Shown here in pieces: positions 51,998 to 60,663 of a stretch of DNA of 64,000 nucleotides. The notes under the pieces were generated by a model that worked only from the letters and a program-made list of their open reading frames with translations, was not told the origin of the DNA and searched no databases. The stretch covers positions 1-64,000 of the forward strand of contig CAZKCM010000010.1 of the NCBI GenBank assembly GCA_964551315.1, written 5' to 3'. Both the position numbers and the translations under genes were made by a program. How positions within the stretch are numbered: position 1 is the first letter of the stretch; each line of letters begins with the position of its first letter. This stretch comes from Virgifigura sp964551315. Its GTDB lineage: Bacteria; Pseudomonadota; Alphaproteobacteria; Dongiales; Dongiaceae.

Positions 51998-52704
51998 GAT
52001 GGTCCCTCCCTCCCTTCGCCTTCCGGCCGCGGCCAGGGCCACAAGGCCGTCCGTGTTGGCGAAAGTCGCCATGCGCGACCGGTCTGCCTCCGGCGTGCCG
52101 TCACGAGGCGCTCCTCCGTCCAAGCCGTACGCCAGCGTCGGCCGCGCCGACAAGGACGAAAACAGATGCAGAAGCAGACTGGTTGCGCCGGGACTCCGGC
52201 ACCAGCGCCCTGCGGCTGAAAATGCCAAGGAAGGCGCCCCGCGCCGGGCTGACGGGATGTTCGCGAGGCCGGGGGCGAAAAGGCAGACGCCGGGCACACA
52301 GGGACTCCCGTCGGTGAAATCGGGCATGAAGGGCGAAACAGGGGACCGCGACCTCGACGGCGACGGGACACGCACCATGAGGAATCGCCGGCCGGCTTGC
52401 CCGGGTCCGCGCCGCGGTTTTCCGACCGGCCGAAGCCGCCGCGGCACAACCGCCGCTTGCAACGAATCCGGGACTCCGCTTATAACCGCGCGCAACAATG
52501 CAGGGAGTGCGGCAAGATCGAGTGCCGGACGGCCGGGACCGATGGGCGGACCGGCCCCGAGAGTCAGGAGAATTCCGTATAGAAATCGGTCGACGGCTAT
52601 GGCCAAAGGGGGATTTGGAGTCGCGTCCACCCCTTTGCGAGCCGCGGAGGGGCGTGGCGATGCTCGGCCCCTCGGCCTGCAGCCATGTCACGGCCGCGTC
52701 CTTT
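51998..52704. other. Intergenic stretch, no recognised gene
   Basis: About 700 bases between the SRAP start and the PAS gene promoter. Overlapping frames on both strands are long only because of high GC. I see neither a credible gene nor an RNA gene. Confidence 0.5.
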
Positions 52705-52729
52705 GGAACACCGGACAATAGCAAGCGTT
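52705..52729 (+). promoter_or_regulatory. EcfG-consensus promoter of the PAS_5 gene
   Basis: GGAAC at 52705-52709 and CGTT at 52726-52729 with a 16-base spacer, a perfect match. The next ATG is only 10 bases past the -10 element, so the transcript would be leaderless or nearly so. Confidence 0.78.
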
Positions 52730-52738
52730 TGTCCTGCC

Positions 52739-53248
52739 ATGCCCGCCGATGTGCTCGACCGCGATCCGCTTCAGCACCCGAAGCTCGCCCGTCTTTTCGA
52801 CTTGTGGAATCGGCGGCGCGAGGGCCGCACCATGCCGGCACGGCGGGACATCGACACGATCGAGCTGCGGGAATGGCTGGGTGACCTCATCCTCGTCGAG
52901 GTGGTCGAGGGCGGCGCATCCTATCGCTACAGGGTCTACGGTACGAAGCTGGTCGATCTGTTCGGGCACGAGCTGACGGGAAAAGCGGTCAGCCACTTCG
53001 CGTCGGCGCGCCAGCCATTGATCGCCGGCGATTACGATCAGGTGCGCCGCGAGAGAAAACCGGTCTATTTCGACCGTCAGGTGGTCATCCGAGGCGAACG
53101 TGCGCGGGTCCAGATCTTGGCACTTCCGCTCTCTGCAAACGATGCGGAGGTGGACATGATTCTGGCCGCCGTCTACGCCATCCGCAGCGGTAGCGCTCCC
53201 GCCCCGCCCCCCGGCTGGGCAGGCACCACCACACCGAGCGAACGCTGA
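52739..53248 (+). CDS. PAS_5 domain protein
   Basis: 169 residues, one PAS_5 domain (COG5388 type) and nothing else recognisable. It begins PADVLDRDPLQHPKLARLFDLWN, the family head, and continues MPARRDIDTIELREWLGDLILVEVVEG, YRYRVYGTKLVDLFGHELTGK and the late RVQILALPLSANDAEVDMILAA. The ATG at 52739 is 10 bases downstream of an EcfG-consensus promoter; a GTG at 52751 could be used instead. No Shine-Dalgarno precedes it. Members are found throughout alphaproteobacteria, role unknown. The HisKA_2-type kinase gene follows. Confidence 0.82.
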   Translation: MPADVLDRDPLQHPKLARLFDLWNRRREGRTMPARRDIDTIELREWLGDLILVEVVEGGASYRYRVYGTKLVDLFGHELTGKAVSHFASARQPLIAGDYDQVRRERKPVYFDRQVVIRGERARVQILALPLSANDAEVDMILAAVYAIRSGSAPAPPPGWAGTTTPSER

Positions 53249-53467
53249 GCGGAGGACGGCGGCCGAACACCCGGACGATGCATCGTCCTTCCGGTCTGCG
53301 TGGCCCAGATCGGTCCCGTAACAAATTTTGGCAATGCGGCGACCGGCCATTGCATTTCGGGGCCGTTGGCCCAAGATCTTGGTGCTTCGAAAGTTCGTGG
53401 CACATGGCCCGGGATGCAGGGGCTGCGGGCATGGTCGTTCGCTTCTCGTCCAAACGGTGCGCAGGAG

Positions 53468-54625
53468 ATGGTGAGCCAGGACCTACGCTCTGACCACGAC
53501 GTTGTCCTTGAGCGGATGGCAGCGATCGCGCGATTCGGAGACCGCGCGCTTGACGTAGACGACCTTCAGGTCCTGCTTCAGGACGCCGCGGAGCTTGCGG
53601 CGAAGGGCCTTGACGTCGGTCGGTCGAAGGTGCTCGAGCTGACGGAGGACGGCGAGACACTCTTCGTCCGCGCGGGCATCGGGTGGGGGCCGGGCGTGGT
53701 CGGGGCAACGACGGTCGGCGGAGGCCGGAAGTCGGGGGCTGGCTACGCGCTGCTCACCGGCAAGCCGGTGATTTCGGAAGACCTGGACCGCGAAACGCGG
53801 TTCGAGATACCGGAGATTCTGCGGCGACACGGCATCAAGAGCGTGGTCAATGTCATCATCAAGGGCGTCGACCGGCCGTTCGGAGTCCTCGAGATCGACA
53901 GCGACGAGCGGCGCCGGTTCACGCAGGCCGACGTCGACTTCCTGCAAGGTTACGCCAACCTTCTCGCGGCCACCATTCATCGTTTGCGCACGAACCAGCA
54001 GTTGAGGGCAGCGGCCGAGGAGAAGACGCTTCTGCTCCGCGAGCTTCAGCACAGAGTGAAGAACAGCCTGCAGACAATCACCTCGATCGTGCGGATCCAG
54101 CGGGCGCTGTCGCGAAGCCCGGAAGCGCAGCGGAGCTTCGAGACGCTGATGAACAGGCTCACCGCGCTGAGCCTGGTGCACAAGCAGCTCTACGCTCGTC
54201 AGGAAACGCGCGCCCTCGCGCTCAACAGCTATCTCGAAGAGCTCTGCTCGAACCTGATCACCGCCGCCGATCTCGGTTCCGACGACATCAGGCTCAACCT
54301 GCGGCTCGAGCCGGTCGTGGTGCCGGTCGATCTGGCCTCCTCATTGGGCCTGATCGCGAACGAGTTCATCACGAACAGCATGCAGCATGCGTTTCCGAGC
54401 CGCAGCGGGACCATCAGCGTGACCCTCGCGCGCGTCGGCCCCGACAAGGCGCACCTCACCTTGGCCGATGACGGCATCGGCCAGGCCGCGCAGGCAAGCG
54501 ACGAGGCCTCTCCTCGACCGGGGCTCGGTCAGCAGCTCATCCGCAGCCTCGTCGAGCAGGTCGGCGGCACGATCGAATGGGGCGAGGGTCCGGGCACGCG
54601 GGCGACCATCACCTTTCCGGTTTGA
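53468..54625 (+). CDS. GAF-domain sensor histidine kinase (HisKA_2/HWE type)
   Basis: Cytosolic kinase of 385 residues. A GAF domain lies at about residues 30-180 (VLLQDAAELAAKGLDVGRSKVLEL, RFGVLEID-like RPFGVLEIDSDERR). The dimerisation helix has the phosphorylated His in LLRELQHRVKNSLQTI (near residue 195). The ATPase domain has N box GLIANEFITNSMQHAFP and the G boxes ADDGIG and GLGQQLIRSLVEQ. The start is ATG 53468 or GTG 53471 within AGGAGATGGTG. Such kinases often signal to single-domain receivers and PhyR in the general stress response. It converges on a receiver gene. Confidence 0.86.
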   Translation: MVSQDLRSDHDVVLERMAAIARFGDRALDVDDLQVLLQDAAELAAKGLDVGRSKVLELTEDGETLFVRAGIGWGPGVVGATTVGGGRKSGAGYALLTGKPVISEDLDRETRFEIPEILRRHGIKSVVNVIIKGVDRPFGVLEIDSDERRRFTQADVDFLQGYANLLAATIHRLRTNQQLRAAAEEKTLLLRELQHRVKNSLQTITSIVRIQRALSRSPEAQRSFETLMNRLTALSLVHKQLYARQETRALALNSYLEELCSNLITAADLGSDDIRLNLRLEPVVVPVDLASSLGLIANEFITNSMQHAFPSRSGTISVTLARVGPDKAHLTLADDGIGQAAQASDEASPRPGLGQQLIRSLVEQVGGTIEWGEGPGTRATITFPV

Positions 54626-54648
54626 CGACGGCCCGCAGGCCGACAGCG

Positions 54649-55140
54649 TCAGCCCGGCGTCGAATCGGACAACACGCGCGCAAGCACGGATTCAAGTTCC
54701 TGCGGGAAGACCGGCTTCCGCAACAAGCCCGCGGCGCCGACCGCCTCGATTCGCGCGACCGTTTGAGAATCCGCGAACGCGGTGCAAAACACGACCGGAA
54801 CCTGACGACGGGCCTTGATCTGCGCAGCCGCCGTCACACCGTCGTCGCCCCTCGCCAGGCAGACGTCCATGAGCACGAGATGCGGTTCCGCCTGCTCTGC
54901 GAGCCGAATCGCTTCCGACGCCCTGCCGGAAACGCCGCAAACCTCGTAGCCGAACTCCTCGACCAGGCTGCACAATTCCCAGGCAATGATCGCCTCGTCT
55001 TCGACGATCAGGATGCGCACAGCCGCATCGACCTCGCGAGAAGTCGACGACGATTCCCCCAGCCTGTTGTCCGGCCGTTCCATGCGCGGCGCGCTTGGTA
55101 TGCCGGAGGACATCCGGGATGGCTCAGTCACCGCCCGCAT
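54649..55140 (-). CDS. Single-domain response regulator (receiver)
   Basis: 163 residues with one CheY-like receiver after about 40 unstructured residues. ATG 55140 follows GAGGGGA. The acidic pair is VRILIVEDEAI, the phospho-acceptor Asp is in LVLMDVCLARGDDG, and the conserved Thr/Lys are in VVFCTAFADSQTV and LLRKPVFPQEL. No output domain. It faces the histidine kinase gene 23 bases away, so they are likely partners. Confidence 0.85.
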   Translation of the reverse strand: MRAVTEPSRMSSGIPSAPRMERPDNRLGESSSTSREVDAAVRILIVEDEAIIAWELCSLVEEFGYEVCGVSGRASEAIRLAEQAEPHLVLMDVCLARGDDGVTAAAQIKARRQVPVVFCTAFADSQTVARIEAVGAAGLLRKPVFPQELESVLARVLSDSTPG

Positions 55141-55679
55141 TTCCCCTCGCCACCGCAAGAAGACGGGGCGCAATAATGCGTCCGGTCAGCGCCCTCGTCT
55201 ACAGTAAATCCGCATGAGAAACGATCGCGCAAAGCTGCACGACACCAATATCTTCTTTGGTTTAGGAATATTCCAAGTTACGTTGCTTTCTCCGTCTTCT
55301 GACCGCGCATCAACCTTCCAAGGAAAGACGTTGCGAAAACAGCTCAAGCGGCCCTATGCTCCGCGCGATTCCGGCTCGTTGAGCCAACAGGCCACCGATC
55401 ATCGCCTTAGAGCGCCGAACGGAACTCCCCCATGATCTCTATCGCATCAATGACTTGACAGGCCCACTTGACCCACGTCGAGAGGATCTGACGCTCCGAT
55501 CTCGAAGAAGCCTCTGGAAACCCGCGCGCCAATCGGCCAACGCCCGAGGACGGCGCCGGAGGATGGCGCCCCTACAGGAATTTGCATCCCTGATTGAACT
55601 CTTTGCGTGAGCCGGTGTTGACTCATGTGTCAATCTTGTGGTCGCCGAAACCGGCGCCCTCAGACCAGGCAATTTTGGT
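55141..55679. other. Intergenic stretch, no recognised gene
   Basis: About 540 bases, lower in GC than the surroundings, between two receiver genes. A 73-residue frame at 55214-55435 has no ribosome site or protein-like pattern. Promoters of the flanking divergent genes are expected here. Confidence 0.5.
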
Positions 55680-56117
55680 ATGCATCAAAATGTGGAAGAG
55701 CCGATTCTTCATGCTGAATCCGAAGCAATCGGCATCCTGATCGTCGAGGACGAGATTCTCACCGCCTTGGCCGCCTCGGCGACGCTCGCCGAACTTGGTT
55801 ACGAAGTCATCGATATCGCCGCGACAGCCGATGACGCCTTGCGCGCGGCGACCACGAGGCGACCGGACCTTGTGCTGATGGACATCACATTGGACGGAGA
55901 GGCAGACGGCATCACCGCGGCGACGCAGCTGAGAGCGCGTTTCGACCTGCCAGTCCTGTTCGTCTCCGCCCATACCGACCACCGGACCATGGCGCGGGCG
56001 GCCGCGGCGAAGCCCGTGGGCTACCTCTTCAAGCCCTACACCCCGCAGCAGCTCGGCCGGGCGGTGGCGGCCGCCCGTGCCGCGATGCCGGACCGGAATC
56101 GGGTCGGCATCGCCTGA
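55680..56117 (+). CDS. Single-domain response regulator (receiver)
   Basis: 145 residues, a second receiver-only protein. ATG 55680 is used; a GTG at 55638 is in frame. Acidic residues in IGILIVEDEILTA, phospho-acceptor in LVLMDITLDGEADG, Thr/Ser in VLFVSAHTDHRTM and Lys in YLFKPYTPQQL. The wording (LMDITLDGEADGITAA) is that of receivers paired with HWE/HisKA_2 kinases. It converges on the S8 protease gene with 36 bases between stops. Confidence 0.86.
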   Translation: MHQNVEEPILHAESEAIGILIVEDEILTALAASATLAELGYEVIDIAATADDALRAATTRRPDLVLMDITLDGEADGITAATQLRARFDLPVLFVSAHTDHRTMARAAAAKPVGYLFKPYTPQQLGRAVAAARAAMPDRNRVGIA

Positions 56118-56153
56118 GTATCAACATCCTCCGGATGGTCCCAATCGAGGTCA

Positions 56154-58415
56154 TCAAAAGGCCAGACGGTATTTCGCGGCGGCAACCATTTCCGGGTCGG
56201 CGCCGTCGACGTGGCCCGGCTCGAACCGCACGGCTCCGTTCAGCCTTAGATCGTGGCCGCCCCAAAGGCCTACGCGATAACTCAGCTCGGCGTCGAGTTC
56301 GTTGCCCGAAGGAACGAGGTCAACCCGTTCGGCGCGCCGTAGGACGGCGCCTTCGAAGGTCCGCCCGACCGGCACGTCGAGGACCGCCGACCCGGCGGTG
56401 ACCTTGAGCGGCCGGGATAGCGACAGCGCCAGACGGTCTGCCTCGCGGAGGACACCGCGGCCGGCGATGCCGACGCCGAAGGCGCTGCTCCGAACCGTCG
56501 AGATGTCGCGCAGGAGCCCGCCGTCGGCACCAATTCGGGTCCTTCCGATGCCATAGGCGCCGAAGAGCTCCGTTCTGCCAGTCAGCGACAGGCCGCCGGA
56601 AATGCCGAAGAACAGGGTTTCCGACCGGGCACCCAGGAGGAAAGCGCCATCGCCGACCGTGTCCAGCGCGCTGCCGCGCTCGATCAGCTGGCCGACCTGG
56701 ATTGCCAGATGGCTGCCCTCGCCCCAGTCGTGGCGCAGCTCGCCCACATAGGCCCGGCGCTCGATCTCGTGTTCCGACGCGCCCCCGATCGAGTCATCCT
56801 CGGTCAGGCCGAAGCGAACGGAAAGCCCGTCCCCGCCGCTCGTGCCAAGAACGAGGCCGTCGCCCGCGCCGGCCAGCCGAAGATAAGGCGAAACCAGCGC
56901 CCGCTCGCCGAGAAGGCCCGTCGCCTCCGGCCGGGCCCCCAGGCTGAACTGGGAGCTCAGCCCATAGCCATGGCTGGCCGTGAGTTCCGTCGAGAGCGCG
57001 GGCAGTGACGTCGTGATCGCGAACCGCCGCACGGTCCGGTTTCCGGTGCCGCCGAGGGCGTCCGCGGCCGGGTCGTTTCGATCCATCGCCTCGTAGGAGA
57101 AGTTCGCCGCGATCCGCGGCGCCAGCACGGCCTGCGCGGTCCGGACCTCACCGTCCCCGGAGAGCCACCGCTCCAGATCGACGCCGGAGTGACGGACCCT
57201 CACAGCCGGCGCAAGGTCGATGGCATAGGGACGGCCATAGCCGTCGAGAAAGATCGCGTCGCCGAGAAGCGCCGCACCGGACAGCGCATCGCCGAACGCC
57301 GCACCGAGCGCCAGGCCGGTTGCCTCCAGCGGGGCGCCTTGCTCCCCCACCTCGGCGCCGACGGGTACCACCAGCGCGCCTTGCGGTTGGAGTGCCGCCT
57401 CGAGATTGAGAAGGCCACGGCCGTAGACCGCGTCCGGTCCGGGCGCCCCGAGGTCGGTTGCGGTCGTGAGGAGCAAATCGGCCACCTGCTTGGCGCTGAG
57501 ATAGGGCGCGGCGTCGAGCAACACGGCCGCGGCGCCGGAGACATGCGGCGCGGCGAACGAGGTTCCGTCGGCCGACACCAAACCGCCGCCCTTTCCGGTC
57601 GTGACGACGCCCACGCCGGGCGCGACGAGAAAGGCGTTCTGTGCCCCGCCCGCCCGGTTGCTGAACGCGGCGATCCGGTTGGCCGCATCGACGGCGCCGA
57701 CGGCGATCGCCTGGCCGCCGGCCGCGGCCGAGGCCGCGAACATTGCCGGATAGGACGGGTTCGGGTCCCCGTCGTTGCCGGCTGCGAAGACCAGGATCGC
57801 CCCCTTGGCGACGGCATTGCTCAATGCGGCCTGAAAGGCGGGGCCGAGGCCCGATGCCCCGGCCAGGCTGTAGTTGATCACGCGGGCGCCGTTCCCCACC
57901 GCATGATCGGTGGCCCTCGCGAGGTCGGACTGATTGAACCAGCAGCCGTCCTGATCGCACCCCTCTTCGGCCCGAATCGCAAGCAGCGTCGACTCGTAGG
58001 CGACGCCGTGCATCGACGCGCCGTTCCGGCGCGCCGCGATGACGCCCGCGACGGCCGTGCCGTGGCCGTTTCGATCATCGACCCAGCCCGGGTTGCCAGA
58101 GCGGATATCGATGCTGGCGCCCGAGATCGCACCGGCAAACTCCGGGTGATCGAGGTCGATGCCGGTGTCGATCACCGCGACCCGGACGCCCCGGCCCGTC
58201 GCCCCGGCGCGGTAGGCCGAAGACGCACGGATCGCGGCAAGGCCATAGTTGGCGTCATATTCGGCGGCCAGGCGTTCCGGGGTCGCCCGGAGCGAACCGG
58301 CGCCCGATCCGCCCCCGCCGCAGGCCGACAGACCGATACAGACGCCGGCCAGCAGAAAGAAGAGCCCGCCCTTGAATGCCCTCAAGATACAGCCCGCCGA
58401 TTCCCCGGGTCGCAA
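56154..58415 (-). CDS. S8 (subtilisin) lipoprotein protease with C-terminal beta-barrel-like domain
   Basis: 753 residues. A lipoprotein signal (FLLAGVCIGLSACGGGG) sits at about residues 17-35. The subtilisin domain covers about residues 45-350, with the catalytic triad Asp in VAVIDTGIDLDHPEF, His in RNGHGTAVAGVIA and Ser in DGTSFAAPHVSGAAAVLL. The remaining ~370 residues are rich in alternating strands and Gly turns and end in Phe (YRLAF), as in autotransporter or outer-membrane beta-barrel domains. Whether it crosses the outer membrane or stays as a lipoprotein is unclear. It stands alone, facing a receiver gene. Confidence 0.85.
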   Translation of the reverse strand: MRPGESAGCILRAFKGGLFFLLAGVCIGLSACGGGGSGAGSLRATPERLAAEYDANYGLAAIRASSAYRAGATGRGVRVAVIDTGIDLDHPEFAGAISGASIDIRSGNPGWVDDRNGHGTAVAGVIAARRNGASMHGVAYESTLLAIRAEEGCDQDGCWFNQSDLARATDHAVGNGARVINYSLAGASGLGPAFQAALSNAVAKGAILVFAAGNDGDPNPSYPAMFAASAAAGGQAIAVGAVDAANRIAAFSNRAGGAQNAFLVAPGVGVVTTGKGGGLVSADGTSFAAPHVSGAAAVLLDAAPYLSAKQVADLLLTTATDLGAPGPDAVYGRGLLNLEAALQPQGALVVPVGAEVGEQGAPLEATGLALGAAFGDALSGAALLGDAIFLDGYGRPYAIDLAPAVRVRHSGVDLERWLSGDGEVRTAQAVLAPRIAANFSYEAMDRNDPAADALGGTGNRTVRRFAITTSLPALSTELTASHGYGLSSQFSLGARPEATGLLGERALVSPYLRLAGAGDGLVLGTSGGDGLSVRFGLTEDDSIGGASEHEIERRAYVGELRHDWGEGSHLAIQVGQLIERGSALDTVGDGAFLLGARSETLFFGISGGLSLTGRTELFGAYGIGRTRIGADGGLLRDISTVRSSAFGVGIAGRGVLREADRLALSLSRPLKVTAGSAVLDVPVGRTFEGAVLRRAERVDLVPSGNELDAELSYRVGLWGGHDLRLNGAVRFEPGHVDGADPEMVAAAKYRLAF

Positions 58416-58588
58416 GCGTCAGGCGGGGGCGACGTTCGCACGGTCCTCGGCCGCCGGCGCCCGGATGCCTCGTTTTGAATTCGGGACCGGGCCACCTTAA
58501 GATCGGGTTAACCATCTTCCGCCCGAATTCGCCGCGGCGGCGGAATCGGTCAGGGGGCGCGCCGGCACGGGCGCGGCTCGGGTGCCGG

Positions 58589-59785
58589 CTATTCCGCGCG
58601 CGTCAGGCGGTAGACGTGATCGTCGCCGGGGCGTGGATCGCCGCGGCCGTCGCGGTTGCTGGTCAGGATGTACAGGGCCCCGTCGGGGCCGGCCACAGCG
58701 GCACGCAAGCGCCCGTACCGCCCTCCGCCGCGATCCTCGGCGAACCAGTGAGCGATCCGCTCGACGCGATAGCCCTCCCCCACCGGCGTGACATCGATGC
58801 GGACCAGGGCCTCGCTTTTCAGCGTCGCCACGAACAGCGCGCCGTCGTGGAAGGCCGCGCCGGCCGGCGGAACCGCCGCCTCCGCCCAGACGACGATCGG
58901 GTCGATGAACTCTTCCAGGCCCGGCGCGCCGACGACCTCCGGCCAGCCATAGTTCCCGCCGGGCCGGATCACGTTGATTTCGTCATGCGCGCGCAGGCCG
59001 AATTCGCCGGAGGGTCCGTGTTCGGACGCGAACAGGTCGCCCGTCTCCGGATGCCAGGCCAGGCCCTGGACGTTGCGGTGACCGTAGGAATAGACCGGCG
59101 AGCCGGGGAACGGGTTGTCCGCCGGAACGCCGCCATCAGGGGTCAGGCGCAGGATCTTTCCGGCGAGGGAGTCGAGATCCTGTGAGAGCTCCGGTTTGGA
59201 CGCGTCGCCGGTGGCGACGTACAGCATGCCGTCCGGTCCGAAGGCGATGCGGCCGCCGTTGTGGAACCGGCTGGCGGGGATCTCGTCGATGACGACCCGA
59301 TCGAAGCGGGCGCTGTCGCCTTCGTCGACGAGGCGTACCACCCGGTTGGCATCACCGCCATCCGGGGCGCGATAGGTATGCATCGCATAGATGTAGGGCC
59401 GTTCCGGGAACCGCGGGTCCACGGCCAGTCCCATGAGGCCGCCCTCGCCGCCCGCCACGAGGCCGAAGATCAGGTCGATCAGCCCGTCCGGATCGCCCGC
59501 AATGGTCTCGAGCGTGGCATAGGGCCGCGCCGTCAGCGCCCCGTCCCGGACAAGCCGGATGCCCCCGGGCCGTTCGCTGACCAGCGCACGGCCGTCGGGC
59601 AGGAAGACGAGTGACCAGGGCACCTCCAGCCCATTGACCCAGGGCCGGACGCGGTACCCGGGCGGGTCAGGAACATACGCTTCCGCCGCCGCCTGCCGCC
59701 CCGGACCGACGATCGGGTCCGCCGCCGTGCAGGAGGCGGCAGACCCCAGCGAGACGACCAGGACCAGCGGCGCAAGCACCCGCAC
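58589..59785 (-). CDS. PQQ-dependent aldose sugar dehydrogenase family protein
   Basis: Soluble periplasmic beta-propeller of 398 residues (YliI/Asd-like, GSDH domain). A Sec or lipoprotein signal is at the N-terminus (LVLVVSLGSAASC). Conserved parts are VPWSLVFLPDGRALVSERPG (the catalytic His is not evident at its usual place), GEGGLMGLAVDPRFPE, NGGRIAFGPDGMLYVATGD, YSYGHRNVQGLAWHPETG and NYGWPEVVG. PQQ and Ca are the expected cofactors. Its start is 29 bases downstream of the ferritin-like gene stop, so it may be in the same operon and under its EcfG promoter. Confidence 0.86.
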   Translation of the reverse strand: MRVLAPLVLVVSLGSAASCTAADPIVGPGRQAAAEAYVPDPPGYRVRPWVNGLEVPWSLVFLPDGRALVSERPGGIRLVRDGALTARPYATLETIAGDPDGLIDLIFGLVAGGEGGLMGLAVDPRFPERPYIYAMHTYRAPDGGDANRVVRLVDEGDSARFDRVVIDEIPASRFHNGGRIAFGPDGMLYVATGDASKPELSQDLDSLAGKILRLTPDGGVPADNPFPGSPVYSYGHRNVQGLAWHPETGDLFASEHGPSGEFGLRAHDEINVIRPGGNYGWPEVVGAPGLEEFIDPIVVWAEAAVPPAGAAFHDGALFVATLKSEALVRIDVTPVGEGYRVERIAHWFAEDRGGGRYGRLRAAVAGPDGALYILTSNRDGRGDPRPGDDHVYRLTRAE

Positions 59786-59814
59786 GCGCCAGCCTATGTC
59801 ACCACACCCCTATG

Positions 59815-60474
59815 TCACCACATCGCGGCGCGGCGCCGCTGAACGGACTGCCGCCGTCCGGACCGCCTGAAGGCCCCTCGTGACCCCGCCGCAATGGCGA
59901 ATCCCAGTCCGGCCGCCGCAATCGCCGCCGGGATGGGATGCTCCCTGAGCATCGAGCCGGCGCGCGCGATGCCGCCGTTCGCCGGCGCCTTGGCCTCGCG
60001 CCGCAGGTACTCGCGCGTAATCTCCGGGAGATACTGATGGAGCCAATCGGCCATCGCCTGCTCCTCGTCCAGGATCTCCTCGCAGACGCGCATGACATCG
60101 AGCTCGCCGCATTCCTGCGCCGCCGCGGCCAGCGCCCGGTAGGACGCAACCTCGAAATGCTCGAAGGCGTAGGTCGCCATGCAGTTCTTGACGATCTCGT
60201 CCGGCGCCATGCCGGCCAGCCAGGTCTCCACATAGCCGGTCAGCCGGGTCGCGGCGTCCTTGACCATCGACGGGTCGGTGCCCAGGCGATGGAGGCAGTC
60301 TTCGACACGCCGGAGCTGATCGCGCGACTGGTCCAGATGCTCCTCGAGCTTTGCCTGGAGCTGCGGATATTCGTCGGTTCGCTCGACCTGCCTCTGCAAG
60401 TTGTCGATCGTCGCCCGCTCCATCGCGTGGGCGTCGCGCAACCACGCCAGGAGCGTTTCTCGTCTTGCCATCAT
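59815..60474 (-). CDS. Ferritin-like protein (DUF892/YciE type)
   Basis: 219 residues from ATG 60474, preceded by GGAGGACAAGG. The four-helix-bundle body carries MERATIDNLQRQVE, HLDQSRDQLRRVE, CMATYAFEHFEVASYRALA and EILDEEQAMADWLHQ, with paired Glu/His typical of DUF892 (YciE/YciF). A hydrophobic segment near residues 185-202 (IPAAIAAAGLGFAIAAG) and a basic C-terminus (RRSGRRQSVQRRRAAMW) follow. YciE-family genes respond to osmotic or oxidative stress. Its promoter (60559-60583, minus strand) matches EcfG exactly. Metal oxidation is possible but not shown. Confidence 0.85.
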   Translation of the reverse strand: MMARRETLLAWLRDAHAMERATIDNLQRQVERTDEYPQLQAKLEEHLDQSRDQLRRVEDCLHRLGTDPSMVKDAATRLTGYVETWLAGMAPDEIVKNCMATYAFEHFEVASYRALAAAAQECGELDVMRVCEEILDEEQAMADWLHQYLPEITREYLRREAKAPANGGIARAGSMLREHPIPAAIAAAGLGFAIAAGSRGAFRRSGRRQSVQRRRAAMW

Positions 60475-60558
60475 CCTTGTCCTCCATGGGCTCGGCGGGC
60501 CCGCCGGAGCGAGCCGAGGAGTACCGAGCACGCCTTTGAAAACAAGCTCACATCAGCC

Positions 60559-60583
60559 AACGTCCGGCACGATTCGAGGTTCC
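60559..60583 (-). promoter_or_regulatory. EcfG-consensus promoter of the ferritin-like gene
   Basis: On the minus strand, GGAAC (60583-60579) and CGTT (60562-60559) with 16 bases between. Expected start point about 60552, 78 bases upstream of the ferritin-like ATG. It lies back to back with the next promoter. Confidence 0.8.
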
Positions 60584-60602
60584 CTTGCCGGCGCGGCGTC
60601 GG

Positions 60603-60628
60603 GGAACCTCGGTCATCCCTCCATCGTT
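60603..60628 (+). promoter_or_regulatory. EcfG-consensus promoter of the tandem PRC-barrel gene
   Basis: GGAAC at 60603-60607 and CGTT at 60625-60628 with a 17-base spacer. It precedes the PRC-barrel start (60664) by 36 bases. The -35 elements of the two divergent promoters are only 19 bases apart. Confidence 0.8.
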
Positions 60629-60663
60629 TTAGATATCGAGCTTCAGGAAGAGAACGAGCGGCC

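Noticed and set aside
55214..55435. 73-residue frame between the two receiver genes
   Set aside because: No ribosome site and no protein-like composition; treated as intergenic.
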